From Leuctra nigra (Eukaryota > Arthropoda > Insecta > Plecoptera > Leuctridae), in the NCBI GenBank assembly GCA_934045905.1, contig OW203768.1:19048770-19112769 (forward strand): DNA of 64,000 bases, given 5' to 3'. The translations under genes were made by a program, and so were the position numbers. Every line of letters starts with the position of its first letter. Within the stretch, counting starts at the first letter, position 1. The notes beneath the pieces were generated by a model. The model was not told where the DNA came from, ran no database searches, and saw only the letters and a list, made by a program, of their open reading frames with translations. Below are positions 10,151 through 23,040 of the stretch, in pieces.

Positions 10151-11100
10151 GAGTCGTTTTGATTGTTACCTAGGTAATGGTAATGGATATTGGAATAGGA
10201 AATCGTGATGCTTGTTGCAATATGTGTGAACATAACTCAAAATCACGGCGTTAAAAATGAGAACTATTTTTAATATAATTGGTCGTTTTAAAATTGGTCA
10301 TCGTTTAAAAAGAAGTATATTATTAAAACGCTGTCTGGATCAGCAAAAAATGTTTGTTCTATTTTTGAGTCGAGAGTCAAAGCTAGGATTTAAATTGTTA
10401 GCATGTGGGAAGATCTTTTGATATATAATATGGAAGTGTTAAATAAATAACATGATACAGAAACAATTTTACTTTGAAAAAAATAACATGTTCTGGTCGA
10501 ATATTTTGGTTATTTTGTTTGGTCACGCAAATGTTAAAATGATTCCTGTGTAATTAATCATTTAGCACATTATTTTTTATATTTATTATAGTAGATCGTG
10601 TTACAGTGATCAACAAGCTTTTATATAATTACTTTATTATACAAAAATGTATGGTAGTTTGATAAAAATTGTTTCAGGTCTTTGATGTGTACAGCTATAT
10701 AGCTTGCTTTCAAAAATGTAATTTATTTAATAAAAAAAAACACAGACACCACATACAGTAACTTATCAGGAGGAAAGAGGAATATAATCTGTACAAAATG
10801 GCTCAATTTCTTAGGTCGAGCATCCGTTGTAAAAGTTCAAAATGTTTAAAAATCACGTTTGTAAAAGCAATTACAATTTCTGGAAAATTGGGTATTTTTT
10901 GAAATCCTGTTTACCTCTTGTTGAAAACAACTTCTTGTGCTAAATTAATAACAAATTTGATCGTTTTTGGATTCGTTTAGATTCATCGACTTTCCATCTC
11001 CTTATCTTATCTCGAAACATTCTTCCGAATTCTTCCATAAACAAGTTTCAAGCGATCATCAAAATTAAATTCCCATAAAACTCTGCAAACATCATAGAGT
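10150..11100. other. AT-rich intronic stretch, nothing assigned
   Basis: No gene, SINE or clear terminal repeats were seen; scattered A-runs only. Confidence 0.45.
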
Positions 11101-11762
11101 TGTTTGCTCCGCTCCATCACGCTAAACTCTACTTGCTTATTGTTGTAATTATGTTAATTATGTCGCAACACGAAACGACTGCATCCCAGAGCTGGAAGAT
11201 AGTTAGTATCTTGCTGTTTCTCTGAGCCAAGATAAGAGCGGGGAGGCGCCGTGGAAAAGCTAATTTCAACTGTCAGCGCTACTCTCTTCGTTACGTCACG
11301 TCGTTGGCGCGAAGAATTAGCAATTAACATTCTGGGGGTGGCGAAAATCTCATTTCCACCCCTTACTCCACCCCCCAGGCGACTTCACACCTCTTGCCCA
11401 ACTCTTTCCAACCCTCTTGTAGAAGCGTTTTCTCTTGGGGTTGTGTACCTTTAAGGTGTATGTTAGCACTGTTTATAGCTTCTTGGTGTCTGGATCGGAT
11501 TGATGGTTTACCTGTGATCTCGTGAACAATCTGATTGGCTTTAGAGCGTGGAAAACGCAGTTTAAATAAAGCAATAAACATTTAAAGCCTAAATTACACG
11601 GATCAAGTTTTTTTTAAATCTCTTCAGGATCAATCTATAACCAAACTTTATTCTAATAAATATTACGTGTTGTAATCAAATTCTTCAAGTATAGGATGGG
11701 CTTCACTCCTTATAATTCAAATTATTGTTTTCCCTTTGCCGTCCTTGCTGTGTTTTAACTTG

Positions 11763-11960
11763 TCACGAGGAATGAAGGAATGAATATAATATACATAAAT
11801 GGGCTCCATTTCTTGGGGTACCTGCTTTTTACAAGCCTTTAAGTTGTGAAAACTCTCTGAGCTCTTTTTCTTGCAAGTGGACTCAAGGACAACTTAAAAG
11901 CTGATAAAACTCGTGAACCAGAACAATTATAAAAAATGAATTCTTTTATGTAGATTCTTC
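11763..11960. mobile_element. MITE family A copy
   Basis: The left end TCACGAGGAATGAAGGAATG is followed by ATACATAAATGGGCTCCATT. The right end is TTCTTTTATGTAGATTCTTC. Interior AAGCCTTTAAGTTGTGAAAA and GACAACTTAAAAGC motifs are present. Confidence 0.75.
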
Positions 11961-12241
11961 AAAACTTTCGAACTCTCAATTGTTTGTTTTACATTGACAA
12001 TGTTGAACCCTCTGAAGAGTCGCACAAATTTACATATTCTTTGAATGACATCATTTTTCCGAGTTCCTCTCAGCAAATCTATCATCAGGGAGAGGAGTGT
12101 CTTCTTGCCTTGTCGTATTCTTTGCTTTACATCTGCAGGTCTATTAGCGTGACCTTGCGGACCTCGTTTTTTGACGAAGAAATTAGCTAATGACAGCATC
12201 ACATGAACTGGTACTATATACCTAACCTTTGAAATGAACAT
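11960..12241 (-). other. Unidentified open frame abutting a MITE
   Basis: A 104-codon frame starts at 12241 and runs into the family A copy at 11960, where it ends. The part outside the MITE includes KKRGPQGHANRPADVKQRI and RGTRKNDVIQRICKF, basic and coding-like in composition. No family is recognised. It is possibly the remnant of a mobile-element gene or chance. Confidence 0.2.
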
Positions 12242-12324
12242 TCATTTTGACAGCAGCTGAAATAAGTTATCAAGTTGTAAGAAAGATTTGCCTGCACTAC
12301 TCCGAATATTCTGCAATTTAAAAC

Positions 12325-12705
12325 GGCTGGGTAGTGAGTTTGACCTTGAAGAGTTTTTAAATCGATTTTTATCAATATCTTTTACCAATGTAATTGTTAA
12401 CAAAATAAGGCTTTGTACGAGTATTCAGAACAGCTCAATGAATATAATTCCATAGCTTTTAATGGTTTATTAATTTTATTTTGTCCTACAGACGTTTAGT
12501 GCCCGAAAATTAGTAAAATTATGGCACTAAACATTTGTTGGACAAAATAAAACTAATAACTTATTCCAAACTATTAAATTATTTTCATTGAACTGTTTTG
12601 AATACTCGTACAAAGCCCTATTTTGTTAACAATTAGGTACATTGGTAAAAGATATTGATAAAAATCGATTAAAAAATTCTTCAAGGCCACGCTCACTACT
12701 CAGCC
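12325..12705. mobile_element. Palindromic foldback MITE, 381 bp
   Basis: The left terminus GGCTGGGTAGTGAG and right terminus CTCACTACTCAGCC are inverted. The arms stay complementary for about 170 bp (TTTTTATCAATATCTTTTAC / GTAAAAGATATTGATAAAAA; GGCTTTGTACGAGTATTC / GAATACTCGTACAAAGCC). The centre is near 12515. AATATTCT occurs on both outer flanks (about 12305 and 12712). Confidence 0.85.
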
Positions 12706-13239
12706 CTCTTAATATTCTATTATTGTGTTCACAATTATTAGTATTGGTGTAATTCAGGCATCATTCATGAAATAAGGAGTCCTTGATTCCTCCTTGAAAT
12801 TATCACATCTCATTATGTCTCTAAAATGTTTTGACAGTAGCAATCTCCGAGTCAACTTATAATGTCAAAACACAATTTCAATTGGCTTGCGTTTTTCATT
12901 CACCGCACAATTTGAACCGGGCAATTTCGTGCGGCAATTTGAGTTGGCCGCGCACCAGACCTAACCTCATGGGTGGTTGTACTGCCTGCTTCTGTACTGC
13001 CTACACCCCTGGCCTGACATAACTGTCATGCTACCCCAATACACTGTCACAATCATTCCTTGCATTGCAGAGATGTCTTGTCTTACATTTACATGCAAAA
13101 GATAAATTTGCTAAAATTATAGTTAAAATAAATAAGTACTTTACCTACGCAATAGCTAACGTATACGTAAATTTATAGTGAATCCAATTTTTAGTCAGTT
13201 TTTACACTGGATTTCCTAATAGTCTACCTTATATTTGTA

Positions 13240-13423
13240 CCACGAAAGAAGAGTAGGTATCTACATAAATGGGCTCCATATTTGAAAATTACATGCATTT
13301 TTTAACAACTTTTATTGTTATCAAAAGTCCTTGAAGTCTGTAGAATTTTTTCACTTTTGTCAACCCTAAGCTAAAAAAAAGAAATTGAGCCTTTATCTAC
13401 ATTCTATTCCACTTTTCTCGTGG
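13240..13423. mobile_element. MITE family A copy, 184 bp, both termini intact
   Basis: The left end CCACGAAAGAAGAGTAGG is followed by CTACATAAATGGGCTCCA. The right end is CTACATTCTATTCCACTTTT, then CTCGTGG. It is among the best-delimited copies and places the family terminus at CCACGA. Confidence 0.85.
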
Positions 13424-13609
13424 CACAAATAATTATTCAAATTTACAGGTTATAAGTAGGTTTAGATACATTTATTTTTTACGATATTTTTTTCTTCGTT
13501 TGTCAAATTATATGTTTAATACTAAAAAAAAAATAACTACAGTTTATCAAGTAGGTAATCTGAGGTGAACCTACACTTTGGTTTTGATTTAGACATTATA
13601 AAGCCTTGT

Positions 13610-13920
13610 GTGTGGCATAAAAAAGATTCCCGCCCGCTGGCTGGGAGGTATCATTTGGCGGTAGGCAGTCGCATAATCGTCAGTATAGATAAGTATTCGA
13701 CCCCACTATTAGCTGTTGACATATTGTGAGTGAAGTGAGGCAACATCTGCCCGTGATCGCAGCGGCGAACAGAAGCGACGCGAGTCAATGATGATTACAT
13801 CCCTAGCCGTGTGTCCTCAGACCACCAACTAAGCCCGGATATCCACGAGTTGATATCATTAGCGCCCGTCTGAATCAATTCGTTTACTTTCAACCGTCGG
13901 TTCCGGGCTTTTCTTACAAT
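13610..13920. promoter_or_regulatory. GC-elevated island, candidate regulatory DNA
   Basis: About 300 bp with higher GC and no repeat signature contain CCGCCCGCTGGCTGGGAGG, GCGGCGAACAGAAGCGACGC and a TGATGATTACAT homeodomain-type motif. No coding frame is visible. Intronic islands of this type often are enhancers, but that is inference. Confidence 0.28.
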
Positions 13921-14200
13921 GAAGCTCGATTCAACTCAAAAATATGAGAGTTGGTTTAGAAATATAATAATGTCGTAAAATGTCATTCGAATTATAAACG
14001 TTTCTTTCTTTATTTTACGTTATATACCTACAGCTGATTTTTAATTTTGATTCGTTCGATATATTTCAACATTTCAAACTAAAACATTCGAAATTTTCAA
14101 ATTTGAATCGTTCGAAATATTTCAGATTCTCAAACGATCATTCGATTCAAACTTGACGTTCGAAACATTCGAACGTTTTATTAAGGGATTTTTGTAAAGG
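13920..14200. repeat. TTCGAA-rich degenerate block
   Basis: Variants of GTTCGAAATATTTCA, TCAAACGATCATTCG and ACGTTCGAAACATTCGAACG repeat irregularly, as at 2.3-2.76 kb. Confidence 0.5.
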
Positions 14201-16190
14201 TGTCTTGCGAGCGAGTAGATGAGATTTCTAGAAAATCAGTAGATAATGTCCTTACATTCCACGAAACGAATTGTCTTGTTTAGTAAGCATGTAAACAACA
14301 ATGACTGACTGATTTTGCTGTCATCTTACGTACGTAACAGGTTTTACGCTTTACAGATATATTCTACGTGAAGTCTGTGACATGGCGAAATAATTAAATT
14401 TAAGCATTTCGTCAATTATCTATCGAAAAGTTATTATCTTAAATGCACACACGCTGAATTAATAAAAACTATAAAAAATTCCTTTTTAGCAAAGTCCGTT
14501 TAATAAATAATATTCAGCTGCCCTACCTGTTTATGGATGCATAATAATGATCCTAATTAGTAGATGATATCTTGATTGATCTTTTCATTTTGCAATGATC
14601 TTACAGATTACTCATCAAAAATTGATTTCCGTATAAAAAGTTTTTTTCCTCTTTCGTCTTCCTCATCAACGCGTTTGAAGCTCGCATTCAAGTTAAATGT
14701 CAAGAATGTTGTTATTTTATTTCTCTCTCGGAACCGAAATCGTGAAAATATCATATAATCTAATAGAGTTCCAAATCAAATTTCTAATCAAATAATTACA
14801 GTTTAGAAACCACTTTATTATGCTGAGTGTAGTTTTAATGTGGGCAATAATAATCTGGCTGGAGCATTCTTTAAGATGGTAGTTAAATATAAAGGCTATA
14901 TTATACACGAGTAGGATTCCAATTAAGTTTTTAAGAAAATAGAACTGGTAGGTATATATTCAATTCCACCTGACAAATAAATGATACGAACTCAACCTTA
15001 ATGTAAAATTCTTGGGGTCAAAAACTGTCACAAGTCATTAAGTACAGACGGTCATGCTATAATATTATAAATGATAGCATTCAGTCATCGAAAGTGACAC
15101 TTGGAACGATGAACTCCGGGACAATATTGGCGCTATGATGAGGGTGATGGAAGGGAGTGGAGTGGGGAGGGAGAGTTCTAGAATGAAGACATCATATGAG
15201 TCAGTTGACCCTTCACTTTGTTGGTGGGCTTTGTGCCACCCACGGCGATACAGTCCACGACAAAACTACACAGCGGCATAACACGTGGCCGTTGCTTATC
15301 ATAGTTATAATCAACATTACAGACAATTATTGCCGTATTGCATTCGTGTCGCATGCAGAGTGTGTGGTGAACACGATCGAGTTGTTATTATGTGCAGTGT
15401 GGATCATATTTCATCAAGTATAACTCATATTTCTGGACACCTGTTTTGTAGATAGTTACAGATATTCTCGAGTTGGAAATAAAACAGGTTGTACACAGGA
15501 CGATTTTGACGAGTTGACAGAGGAATTAAGGTGATGTGAGAGTTAATTTAACTACATTTCAACGGATATTTTCTTGGCGTTCTTCTTGTTTTTGTCCCCG
15601 TTCTTGATCTAGCTCAATGTTTACAGATGTTTTGGTTATTTTCTACCAAACTCATTTCAACCTTGCATAAAGTTTAGCTTTATTACAATATATTCTTGCA
15701 TTTATAAGAGTAATTGCATGCGTATCTATAACTATGGGAAATTAAAACACAAGTACTTATTTGTTATAATTACTCCACTTCGTATAATGTTCCATAGACA
15801 TGTGACTAAAGAAAATATTAATCTACTATTAATTGATATCAAAGTTAATTAATCAGCTGGCTGGTTATATTGTTAATTGTCGGTTCACTCCATAATATTC
15901 GACCCAAATCGATCGAAGTCATGCAAGTACTTTTATATATAAACTCTTATCATAATGGCTAGTACATAAATAATACTGTCATCGCTTAGTATCAACTTGT
16001 TGTTTAGGTTATCGGATTGGTTATTTTTATTCTGCTGTTCAGTCGAGCTGTGGAAACAACTTTTGATTCCCACACACAATGAACGATTGTATAATGATTG
16101 TTTCTAAAGAGAGTGATAGTGAAGATAGAAGACGATAGTGATAGTAGATGAGAGTGAATCGGATTACAAATACTGACAATAGTTCGTCTT
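14200..16190. other. Intronic stretch, no gene seen
   Basis: AT-rich DNA with no recognised exon or complete repeat. Short open frames (for example 14576-14758 and 15196-15423) have no recognisable content. Confidence 0.45.
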
Positions 16191-16192
16191 TC

Positions 16193-16315
16193 CAGATTTT
16201 TCTGGGAATGTAAAGCCACGACCTCCTCCTTGCACTTTCCATCTTTCTCCTTCATGATCATCTTCTCCCAATCACCCTAAAAATAATGAATTCGTAGTAG
16301 AACAATGTGACATTT
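16193..16315 (+). mobile_element. SINE 3' fragment
   Basis: AAAGCCACGACCTCCTCCTT, ATCATCTTCTCCCAATCACC and GTAGAACAATGTGACAT match the 3' body of the SINE at 7482. Confidence 0.65.
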
Positions 16316-17139
16316 ATATACGGAGTGAAGGGAATGTAACTGTACAGACTGTTGTGGAGAGACAGAAAACCACACCACGCACAACTCCTGTGTGTCTGTA
16401 CGCCTAAAGCAACACACGCACTTCAATCAATACATAGCTTCTTAGAAGTTAAGACCATTACTTGATGACTTGAATACAAGTTACTCAACTCACTCCTCTC
16501 AAATGATGCCATTTATTTACAATTATTTTAGACTAATAGCTCGCATTCTTTCGATACGTTTAGAATAAAAAAACTTGGTAGAGGAAAAGAAAAGAATTTC
16601 AATTCAATAGCAGGTTTACCTATACCTACTGAAAATGGAACGTTTGTAAAATGGAATATAGCTTAACGAAATGTAACATTTTAGGTTATAAAGAATTTGC
16701 AAAGTGAGAGAAATTCCTTATTATATGAGCATTGCCTAAATAGGTATGTATACATTGTTAATTATCTGGTACCCAATTTATTGATTTTCCAATTTCAATT
16801 TAATCAAGTCTTCTTCGTTTGATTTTTTACACTTTTACTACCTATCTAAACATCTCTTGAAAGCACATATAATTCCATATCAGCCATCACATTACTATTC
16901 AATCATATCCTTGTATTGTACGCGGTATTTCCTAAGATTGCTCACAAATAAAAATAATAAATTATAATACTAAATAGAGCATTTAATTTGCCCCTAAATT
17001 CTGCACTACAATATTTAAAATACTTAAACAGATATTGATCATTTTCTAACTGTAAACAGGTTATATATTTAGAACAACCTGCTAATATTTCGCAACAATT
17101 TGTCATCAACTAAAATCAATCACTAAAAACCTCTCTATA

Positions 17140-17450
17140 GTGGACCACTCACCACGTTCCCGATAACCAATCAATCAATCGATCTCCGTAGTAAGTTTAT
17201 CCCCGGTCTTCATGGCCACAAGACGATTAGTTTAATAATAGGGTTGTCTTGTGGACCTCCAAGATGCCCCCTGGAGGCTGGGTGAGAGTTGGTCCATTGA
17301 GGAACATAGCACGCACGCGCGTACATTAGTCGAGATGATGTCTTCATTAGGTTGGTCCTCGTGAGAACCCTTGCTCGTGGATCACGATCTTATGTAGAGC
17401 TCCTATACTGACAGCAGAGCAGAGGTGGTCTTAAAGGAGCAGTGATCTCA
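17140..17450. promoter_or_regulatory. GC-elevated island, candidate regulatory DNA
   Basis: ACCAATCAATCAATCGATC (overlapping Exd/Hox-type sites) and CCCCGGTCTTCATGGCCAC lie in single-copy-looking sequence. GACCTCCAAGATGCCCCCTG follows. No coding frame and no terminal repeats were found. Confidence 0.25.
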
Positions 17451-17780
17451 ATCAGACTTCAGGTTGAATGAATTCAAACAAACTGAAATCAATTGGTTGA
17501 AAAACAAAATTAGTAAAACCATTTATAGTTGAAGAATTTAGAGATTGAAAAGAAATATTTTCCAAGCTTTTGCTAGTTATAAGTATGTTCTGTCACTCAC
17601 AATAATCAGTTGTTAAGTTTGACAGTTGATTAGGACTATATTGCCATGGCAACAACCAACAAACAGTTAAAATTGCCCGTTTAAAAAAGTTAATACAAAT
17701 ATTTGACAAAGTATCAGCTGACTAGGAGTATGAAAATAGATATATAAGTAAAAGTAGCTATATTCTATAAGTCTAAATTC

Positions 17781-17824
17781 AAATGGAGCCTCTTTATTTA
17801 TAATCTATTGCCCTTCTCTTGTGG
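17781..17824. mobile_element. MITE family A, right end
   Basis: AAATGGAGCCTCTTTATTTA followed by AATCTATTGCCCTTCTCTTG and TGG matches the family terminus. The left part is not delimited. Confidence 0.55.
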
Positions 17825-17829
17825 CTCAG

Positions 17830-19500
17830 ATAATATTGATGATTGCATAACGATAAATTATACAATTATAGCTCCTAAAGGGGTCGAAAAAAATATTGAC
17901 AATCAACAAATAATCGTATGTAATTTCTCTGAATGGAACAAATATTGACTCAATATAATTGGGTATTCAAAACACGACTAGATAGAGTGCAAATTACCTG
18001 TTGTAACCGCCATTATAATATTACCATAGCTGTAAATAATTAATACAATGAGGTGCTGTTTACAGAAATAGCCTTTAGACCAAAGAACAAGTTTTCACGA
18101 CAATCTTGATGTTATCAAGATTGTCAGTTGATATCCACTTTCTAGTTGTTGATAACATCTGAATTAGCCGGTTAAAGATGATACATGCAGGAAGAGCTTG
18201 CCAAACATTTATCTATAATAAATATAGGTAACAGTTCTTTCAGGATGTTTTCACTCCTTATTCTTCAATTTATGTGATTCAATAGGACCTAGTTTTCTCT
18301 AAGTTTTCTTGAACTGTGCTTTGAACTAGCCTATTCTTCATCAGACACCATTTAATCAATACAAATTAAAAGAGGAAGTTTATCTTTACATATAAAATTG
18401 CTGATACCATTCAATATTTTATTTTAAAGGACTGGAATGTCAATCCTCTAAACATATGGCAATATTTTTTGTTCTCTATGGATTTTAAGCAAATAGGTAT
18501 ATAAATAAAATACAAAATTGAGCATTTTATGAACCACATATTCTATGAACCCCTTCTGGTGCAAAGAAGTTGGTAAAAAAAATTGGCATTCTGATTACAG
18601 TAAGTATTTTAAGTTTATACTCATTTAGACATCAGGGAAAGTATACCTAAACGTGTTCAGTGAAAAATAAAATATAATTCTAGTTCATAAACAATTTTGT
18701 GAGCGGAAGATAGCCATTTAAAAACCTTATATCGCTCATCTTTTTTTTTAAATCAACATCTGAAACGGGAATTTCGTTTCTTCGAGTCATAAAATCATAA
18801 CTTTCGTCATCTTTATTTTAAAAAGTAGATTATACTGTGACTAATTATATACACGTTATTTTATGATTTTGAATCCTGATTCTACACTTTTATGGATAAT
18901 TATTACCTATTCGGAGCTCTTGAAAGCATTTAACATTTCCGGTATCGCCCAAGTTGTTTGGTATGCGGCGTAAAACGCGTCTCCCCAGCAAATCAGGCTT
19001 AGCCGACAAAATCCCACATTTCTACCACAACAATGGACCAATAAATACCATATCACGTATTAATTGTTTATTGTCTCTTATACATTTGTTGTCTATAGTT
19101 TATTTACTCCAAAAGATACTTTACAAGGATTAAATTGCAAAAAGAATGACAACCTTAACCTCACTCCAGGGGACATGTAACAAAGTGCGGCGTTTGTGAC
19201 GGATAAATGCCGGGAATCCAGACCACAATCACCGCGAAAACCATTCACCGTCCACCGGCAGAATTAGTTCCATATTCTTGTCACAATAATATCTCACAAA
19301 CATTAAGACATTTCGCGAAAATCAACCGTCAAATCACCGAAACCATTTCTCTATACTCATGTTCGCAAGTATGAAAGTGGACCTCCCACAGTAATGTTAC
19401 TCAATGAAAAAAACGCCACCAATTAAGCTTCTTTACAAGATTAATTTAACATGCTATGCCACCCGTAAGTCTGTAGCTATTAACTATTCGGAAGACATTA
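17830..19500. other. AT-rich intronic stretch, nothing assigned
   Basis: There is no recognisable gene. A perfect 11-bp stem hairpin (ACAATCTTGAT/ATCAAGATTGT) lies at 18101-18125. Confidence 0.45.
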
Positions 19501-20149
19501 GTTCTGTGAGTTTGCTCGGTGATCGAGGGTTCGAGGCCGGGGGATTGTGATCCCCACCCCCCTCTGTCGCGTTGCTATTGGTCTAGGTACCAGGTTCGAG
19601 ACTCGGCTGATGAGCTTGTGTGCTATTGGCCATGACGTCATCTTTGTGTGTGGTCCAAGTTATTGCCTTATATGAGCTAATAGAGTCATTCAGTCATGTG
19701 GGTATTCGCTGGACGAAAAACATAAGGTTGGATGAAATTATGGCTGCTTCGTGACAATAGTGACCTACCATAATAAAGATTAATAATGGATTAATGCTCT
19801 GGTACTTGAGAACAATTCCATAAATTAAAATTTGAATGAATTAAGTTTATTTTTAGTTACCGATCAAGATAGAGATGGCGTGATTGTAGAGTAAACCTAG
19901 AGTGGAAATGGCATGGATTTGAATAAATGCTATTCCATAAGTTATCAGTTATCATTATGTGTTATTTTACTTGGAAAACCTCTCTAAATGTCAACAATTA
20001 CTTACCTTGAAATAGATGGAATACAATTATGGCCAATGCGATTTCTTTTTATAATATTTCTTATTAAAATGTGAGGTTATATAAGCACGACAGTTGGGAG
20101 TTCGTTAAATCCACCATGATAATGTGGCAAGAGTGGGTACGTTATTTAT

Positions 20150-20380
20150 TACGAGAAAAGGGGATAATATAATCATCACACATTTAGGCTCCATTCTTGG
20201 GGGAGTTTAGTGCGAATTTTTACAACTTTTCACTTGGCAAAAGTCTGAAGCCCATTATAGTCCATTAAAGTCAGGTTGGCCCGATTAAATTGGCAGTGTA
20301 TTTTGACCACTTAAAAGCCGGAAAAACATATATACCTATAGGTACATCCTACGAAATTGTACCCTTTTGTACTTTCGTAT
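20150..20380. mobile_element. MITE family A copy
   Basis: The left end is ACGAGAAAAGGGGATAATAT, then TTTAGGCTCCATTCTTGGGG. The right end near ACCCTTTTGTACTTTCGTA is diverged. Confidence 0.6.
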
Positions 20381-20769
20381 TAAAAAAATTAAATAAAAAA
20401 TATGAAAATGATAAAAAAAAAATATTCAAATTTTATCAAGATTTGGAGTAATTAGCGAAATATCCAATAAAAATACAATTTCCTTATAAAAAGTGAGTTT
20501 TTGTCGAATGGCCTTAAGGCCTGAAGAGAAGCAACGTTTTCTCATCCGTTAGTAGCAAGTTGTTAATGAAGATGTCTCACTCCGAGCCAAGATGGCGTCG
20601 TGTGTGGTCCAAAACCCGGCGGAGAAAAAACTAAACCAACACTGAGCTTGTGTACATGCATGCATTACACACCGCCCCGCCCACCCACAGCCGTGCAAAC
20701 ATCGGAGCTGGAACCCGGGGCTCTAGGGACCAAACATCCGCGATTTACCAGCTCTTTTCAGTTTTCACG

Positions 20770-21075
20770 ACGGTCCAAGGGGAGAAGAAGTGGCCTATTA
20801 TTAGGTACTATCCCGGCATTTTGTATATTTTTTGACGACGACGGTCGTGATAAAGGGTAGAAAAGTGAAGGGACAAGGTACTACTCCACTAATGTACTCT
20901 GTTGCTGAAGGGATGAAGATGTAATGACAGGTCAAAAGAGAACTCAGAGCCTATAGGTACTATTCCAGCATTTTGCACTTGTTTATTACGGATGGTGATG
21001 AAATGATAAAAAGTGGTGATAGGTGAAATAAAGTGGCATTAGGTACTATCCCAGCATTTAGCTTATACAGTTTAC
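20770..21075 (-). repeat. Tandem partial copies of the SINE core
   Basis: Three copies of a TAGGTACTATCCCrGCATTT core (about 20801-20820, 20955-20975 and 21040-21060) are each preceded by SINE-like GTGGCCTATTA or equivalent. They look like a local duplication of the minus-strand SINE that follows. Confidence 0.55.
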
Positions 21076-21106
21076 AAACTCACCTTAAACCAGCCAAGTT
21101 ATTTTC

Positions 21107-21310
21107 GTCTTGCACTGTTCTGCAAATGCGAATGATGATGAGAGATGATTATGATGATGATTGTGGGGATGAGGATGTAGAAAGGCGAAGGATGGGAAGG
21201 AGGCGTTCGTGGCCTATTAGTGGCGACCTGCCAAACATTTTCCTCTCGACTTTTGGAAACGACGGAAAACCCTCAGTGGGACGGACGGACCTCGGAGCGC
21301 AAGTCCTGTG
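21107..21310 (-). mobile_element. tRNA-derived SINE, minus-strand copy
   Basis: TGCACTGTTCTGCAAATGCG, GGGAAGGAGGCGTTCGTGGC, CTATTAGTGGCGACCTGCCA and GGACCTCGGAGCGCAAG reproduce the SINE in reverse. An internal GATGATGA-rich segment corresponds to the CATCATC region. Confidence 0.75.
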
Positions 21311-22260
21311 AGAATGAGAATGATTGGAGATGACATGTTTATTGTAACTATCTCGACATTATGGGTTTCGTCTCGCTCAATGACCACTGACGCCCAACGA
21401 CCGCTCGCCTGAGGTCATAGTAAATCTTAACATTTTTTATGTGTTTTTATTAATTTAATTAAATAATTTAACGGCTATAAAAATAGATTGCGGTTCTGAT
21501 ACTTTCACTAGAATGCAAAAAAATGTTTTTTGCTCTCGATAAAGGTCGGGCTCTCACACTTTTGGACCTTTATTTGCTTCCAATGCATTTATTAACAAGA
21601 ACAAACCGAACTGCTTCAAAAATGGGTAAAAGGCCAGTAAAGAGATGGTGTTACGCAAAACAGTCATTAGCTTTAGTCAATTAAAAATACCTCGGGGTCA
21701 GAACTTTAAATATTCATAGTACATTAAAAACTACCTAACAGCAGTTTCCAGCACTGCGCTGATCCCTCTCTGGTCTCAGGAATCAGGGGATTTGATTTTG
21801 TATAAATTAGAGAATGTCCATTGATGATTGAGGAAACTGTCTGAGATCAATAACCTTTGCCAAATAAGTATTTTAAAAATATAAAACAAATTAACATAAT
21901 TTTTTGAAATGTTGTTAGTGAGTTTTTACTTTTGGATAAAACAAAATAATTGTGAATTGCGACTTTTTCTGATTCCTTCAGATAGGGATGTTATTAAATT
22001 GTGGGTTAGAATCCCACAGGTCGTAAATCTTTTCAATTTGCAATTGGAATAAAATAAAATATGTAATTGTGCTTTTATTTCACGAAAATTGCATAAAAAA
22101 ACTCAATTTTTTGGATTACCAAGAATCGTCTTGTGGCTCAACTCTTCCGTGTTTTCTGAATTCTAAATGGACTTGATAACTAAAAAACTGTTAATGCAAT
22201 ACATTGAGATTTGAATGTAGATTTTATTCCCCCACTATTTTGTAAGTATTTGACATTTTT

Positions 22261-22572
22261 CTAAATAAATAAGTCTTTATACATGGTGTGAAGGTTTTTA
22301 CTTTTCCTGATTAATTCTAAGTGAAAACAATAATGTCCATTGATCGTTGCCTCCTTGATCACGACACAACTATAGACTCCATACCAGCTCTCTATACCAG
22401 TTTTCTTTTCGAAGTTGATTGTCCATTGCTTTATTTGTGCACCTCCATTCCACATTTGTATTCGGCGACATTGTGAGCGAAATATATAATTGAAATCCGA
22501 AACTAACTGGAGAAGAATTAAAGTGAAAAAGTTTCGACATCTTACGCTAACAGAATAAATATCAACTCTCAT
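22261..22572 (-). other. Unidentified 103-codon open frame
   Basis: The frame runs from 22572 to 22261. The second half (MWNGGAQIKQWTINFEKKTG and ESWYGVYSCVVIKEATINGH) has protein-like composition with several Trp, Cys and Gly. No domain is recognised and no splice context is convincing. It could be a decayed mobile-element gene. Confidence 0.25.
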
Positions 22573-22708
22573 TTGCTGAAACTTATTCGGTACATATACG
22601 AAGAATAAGTTTTATATTACACAAAACACGAAATGACTTGTTATATGATTTTAGAAGCTATTTGTAATATATACATATTTGCAAACTAGAAAATGGTGAG
22701 ACAACTGC

Positions 22709-22899
22709 AAAAACAAGTAGCCAAAATGGGGTGATCATAAACAGCTCCAGTGTATTTTAGGTCTCTTTTTTCCTGAAACAAATTCCAAAATGTGAGCCAA
22801 AATGGCTTCATGAAAATAATAGCCATTTTGGCTTACATTTTCTGTACCTAAAATACACTGGAGCTTTTTATGATCCACCCTGATTGGGCTACTTGTTTT
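22709..22899. mobile_element. Palindromic MITE
   Basis: The left arm AAAACAAGTAGCC...GATCATAAACAGCTCCAGTG and right arm CACTGGAGCTTTTTATGATC...GGCTACTTGTTTT are inverted over about 65 bp. The centre contains AAAATGGCTT/AGCCATTTT. Confidence 0.8.
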
Positions 22900-22929
22900 C
22901 ACAGTGAAGGAAACTGGCTCTACATCCTG

Positions 22930-23040
22930 GTAAATGACTGTAAAGTGCCCTAGGTGGGAATCGAACTGTGTTCTATGTATCCATACATCCAACCCGTACT
23001 CTGCTTTCACTCCTTGCCTTTCTGTCGTTTTAATAAGCCG
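22930..23040 (-). mobile_element. Possible tRNA-like SINE head
   Basis: GTGGGAATCGAACTGTG, read in reverse, gives a B-box-like GTTCGATTCCC. The rest does not fold into a recognisable tRNA and no poly-A end is clear. Confidence 0.3.

Noticed and set aside
19505..19620. Possible tRNA/SINE heads (GGGTTCGAGGCC and AGGTTCGAGACTC)
   Set aside because: Two B-box-like strings are present, but no A box, cloverleaf or known SINE body was recognised nearby.
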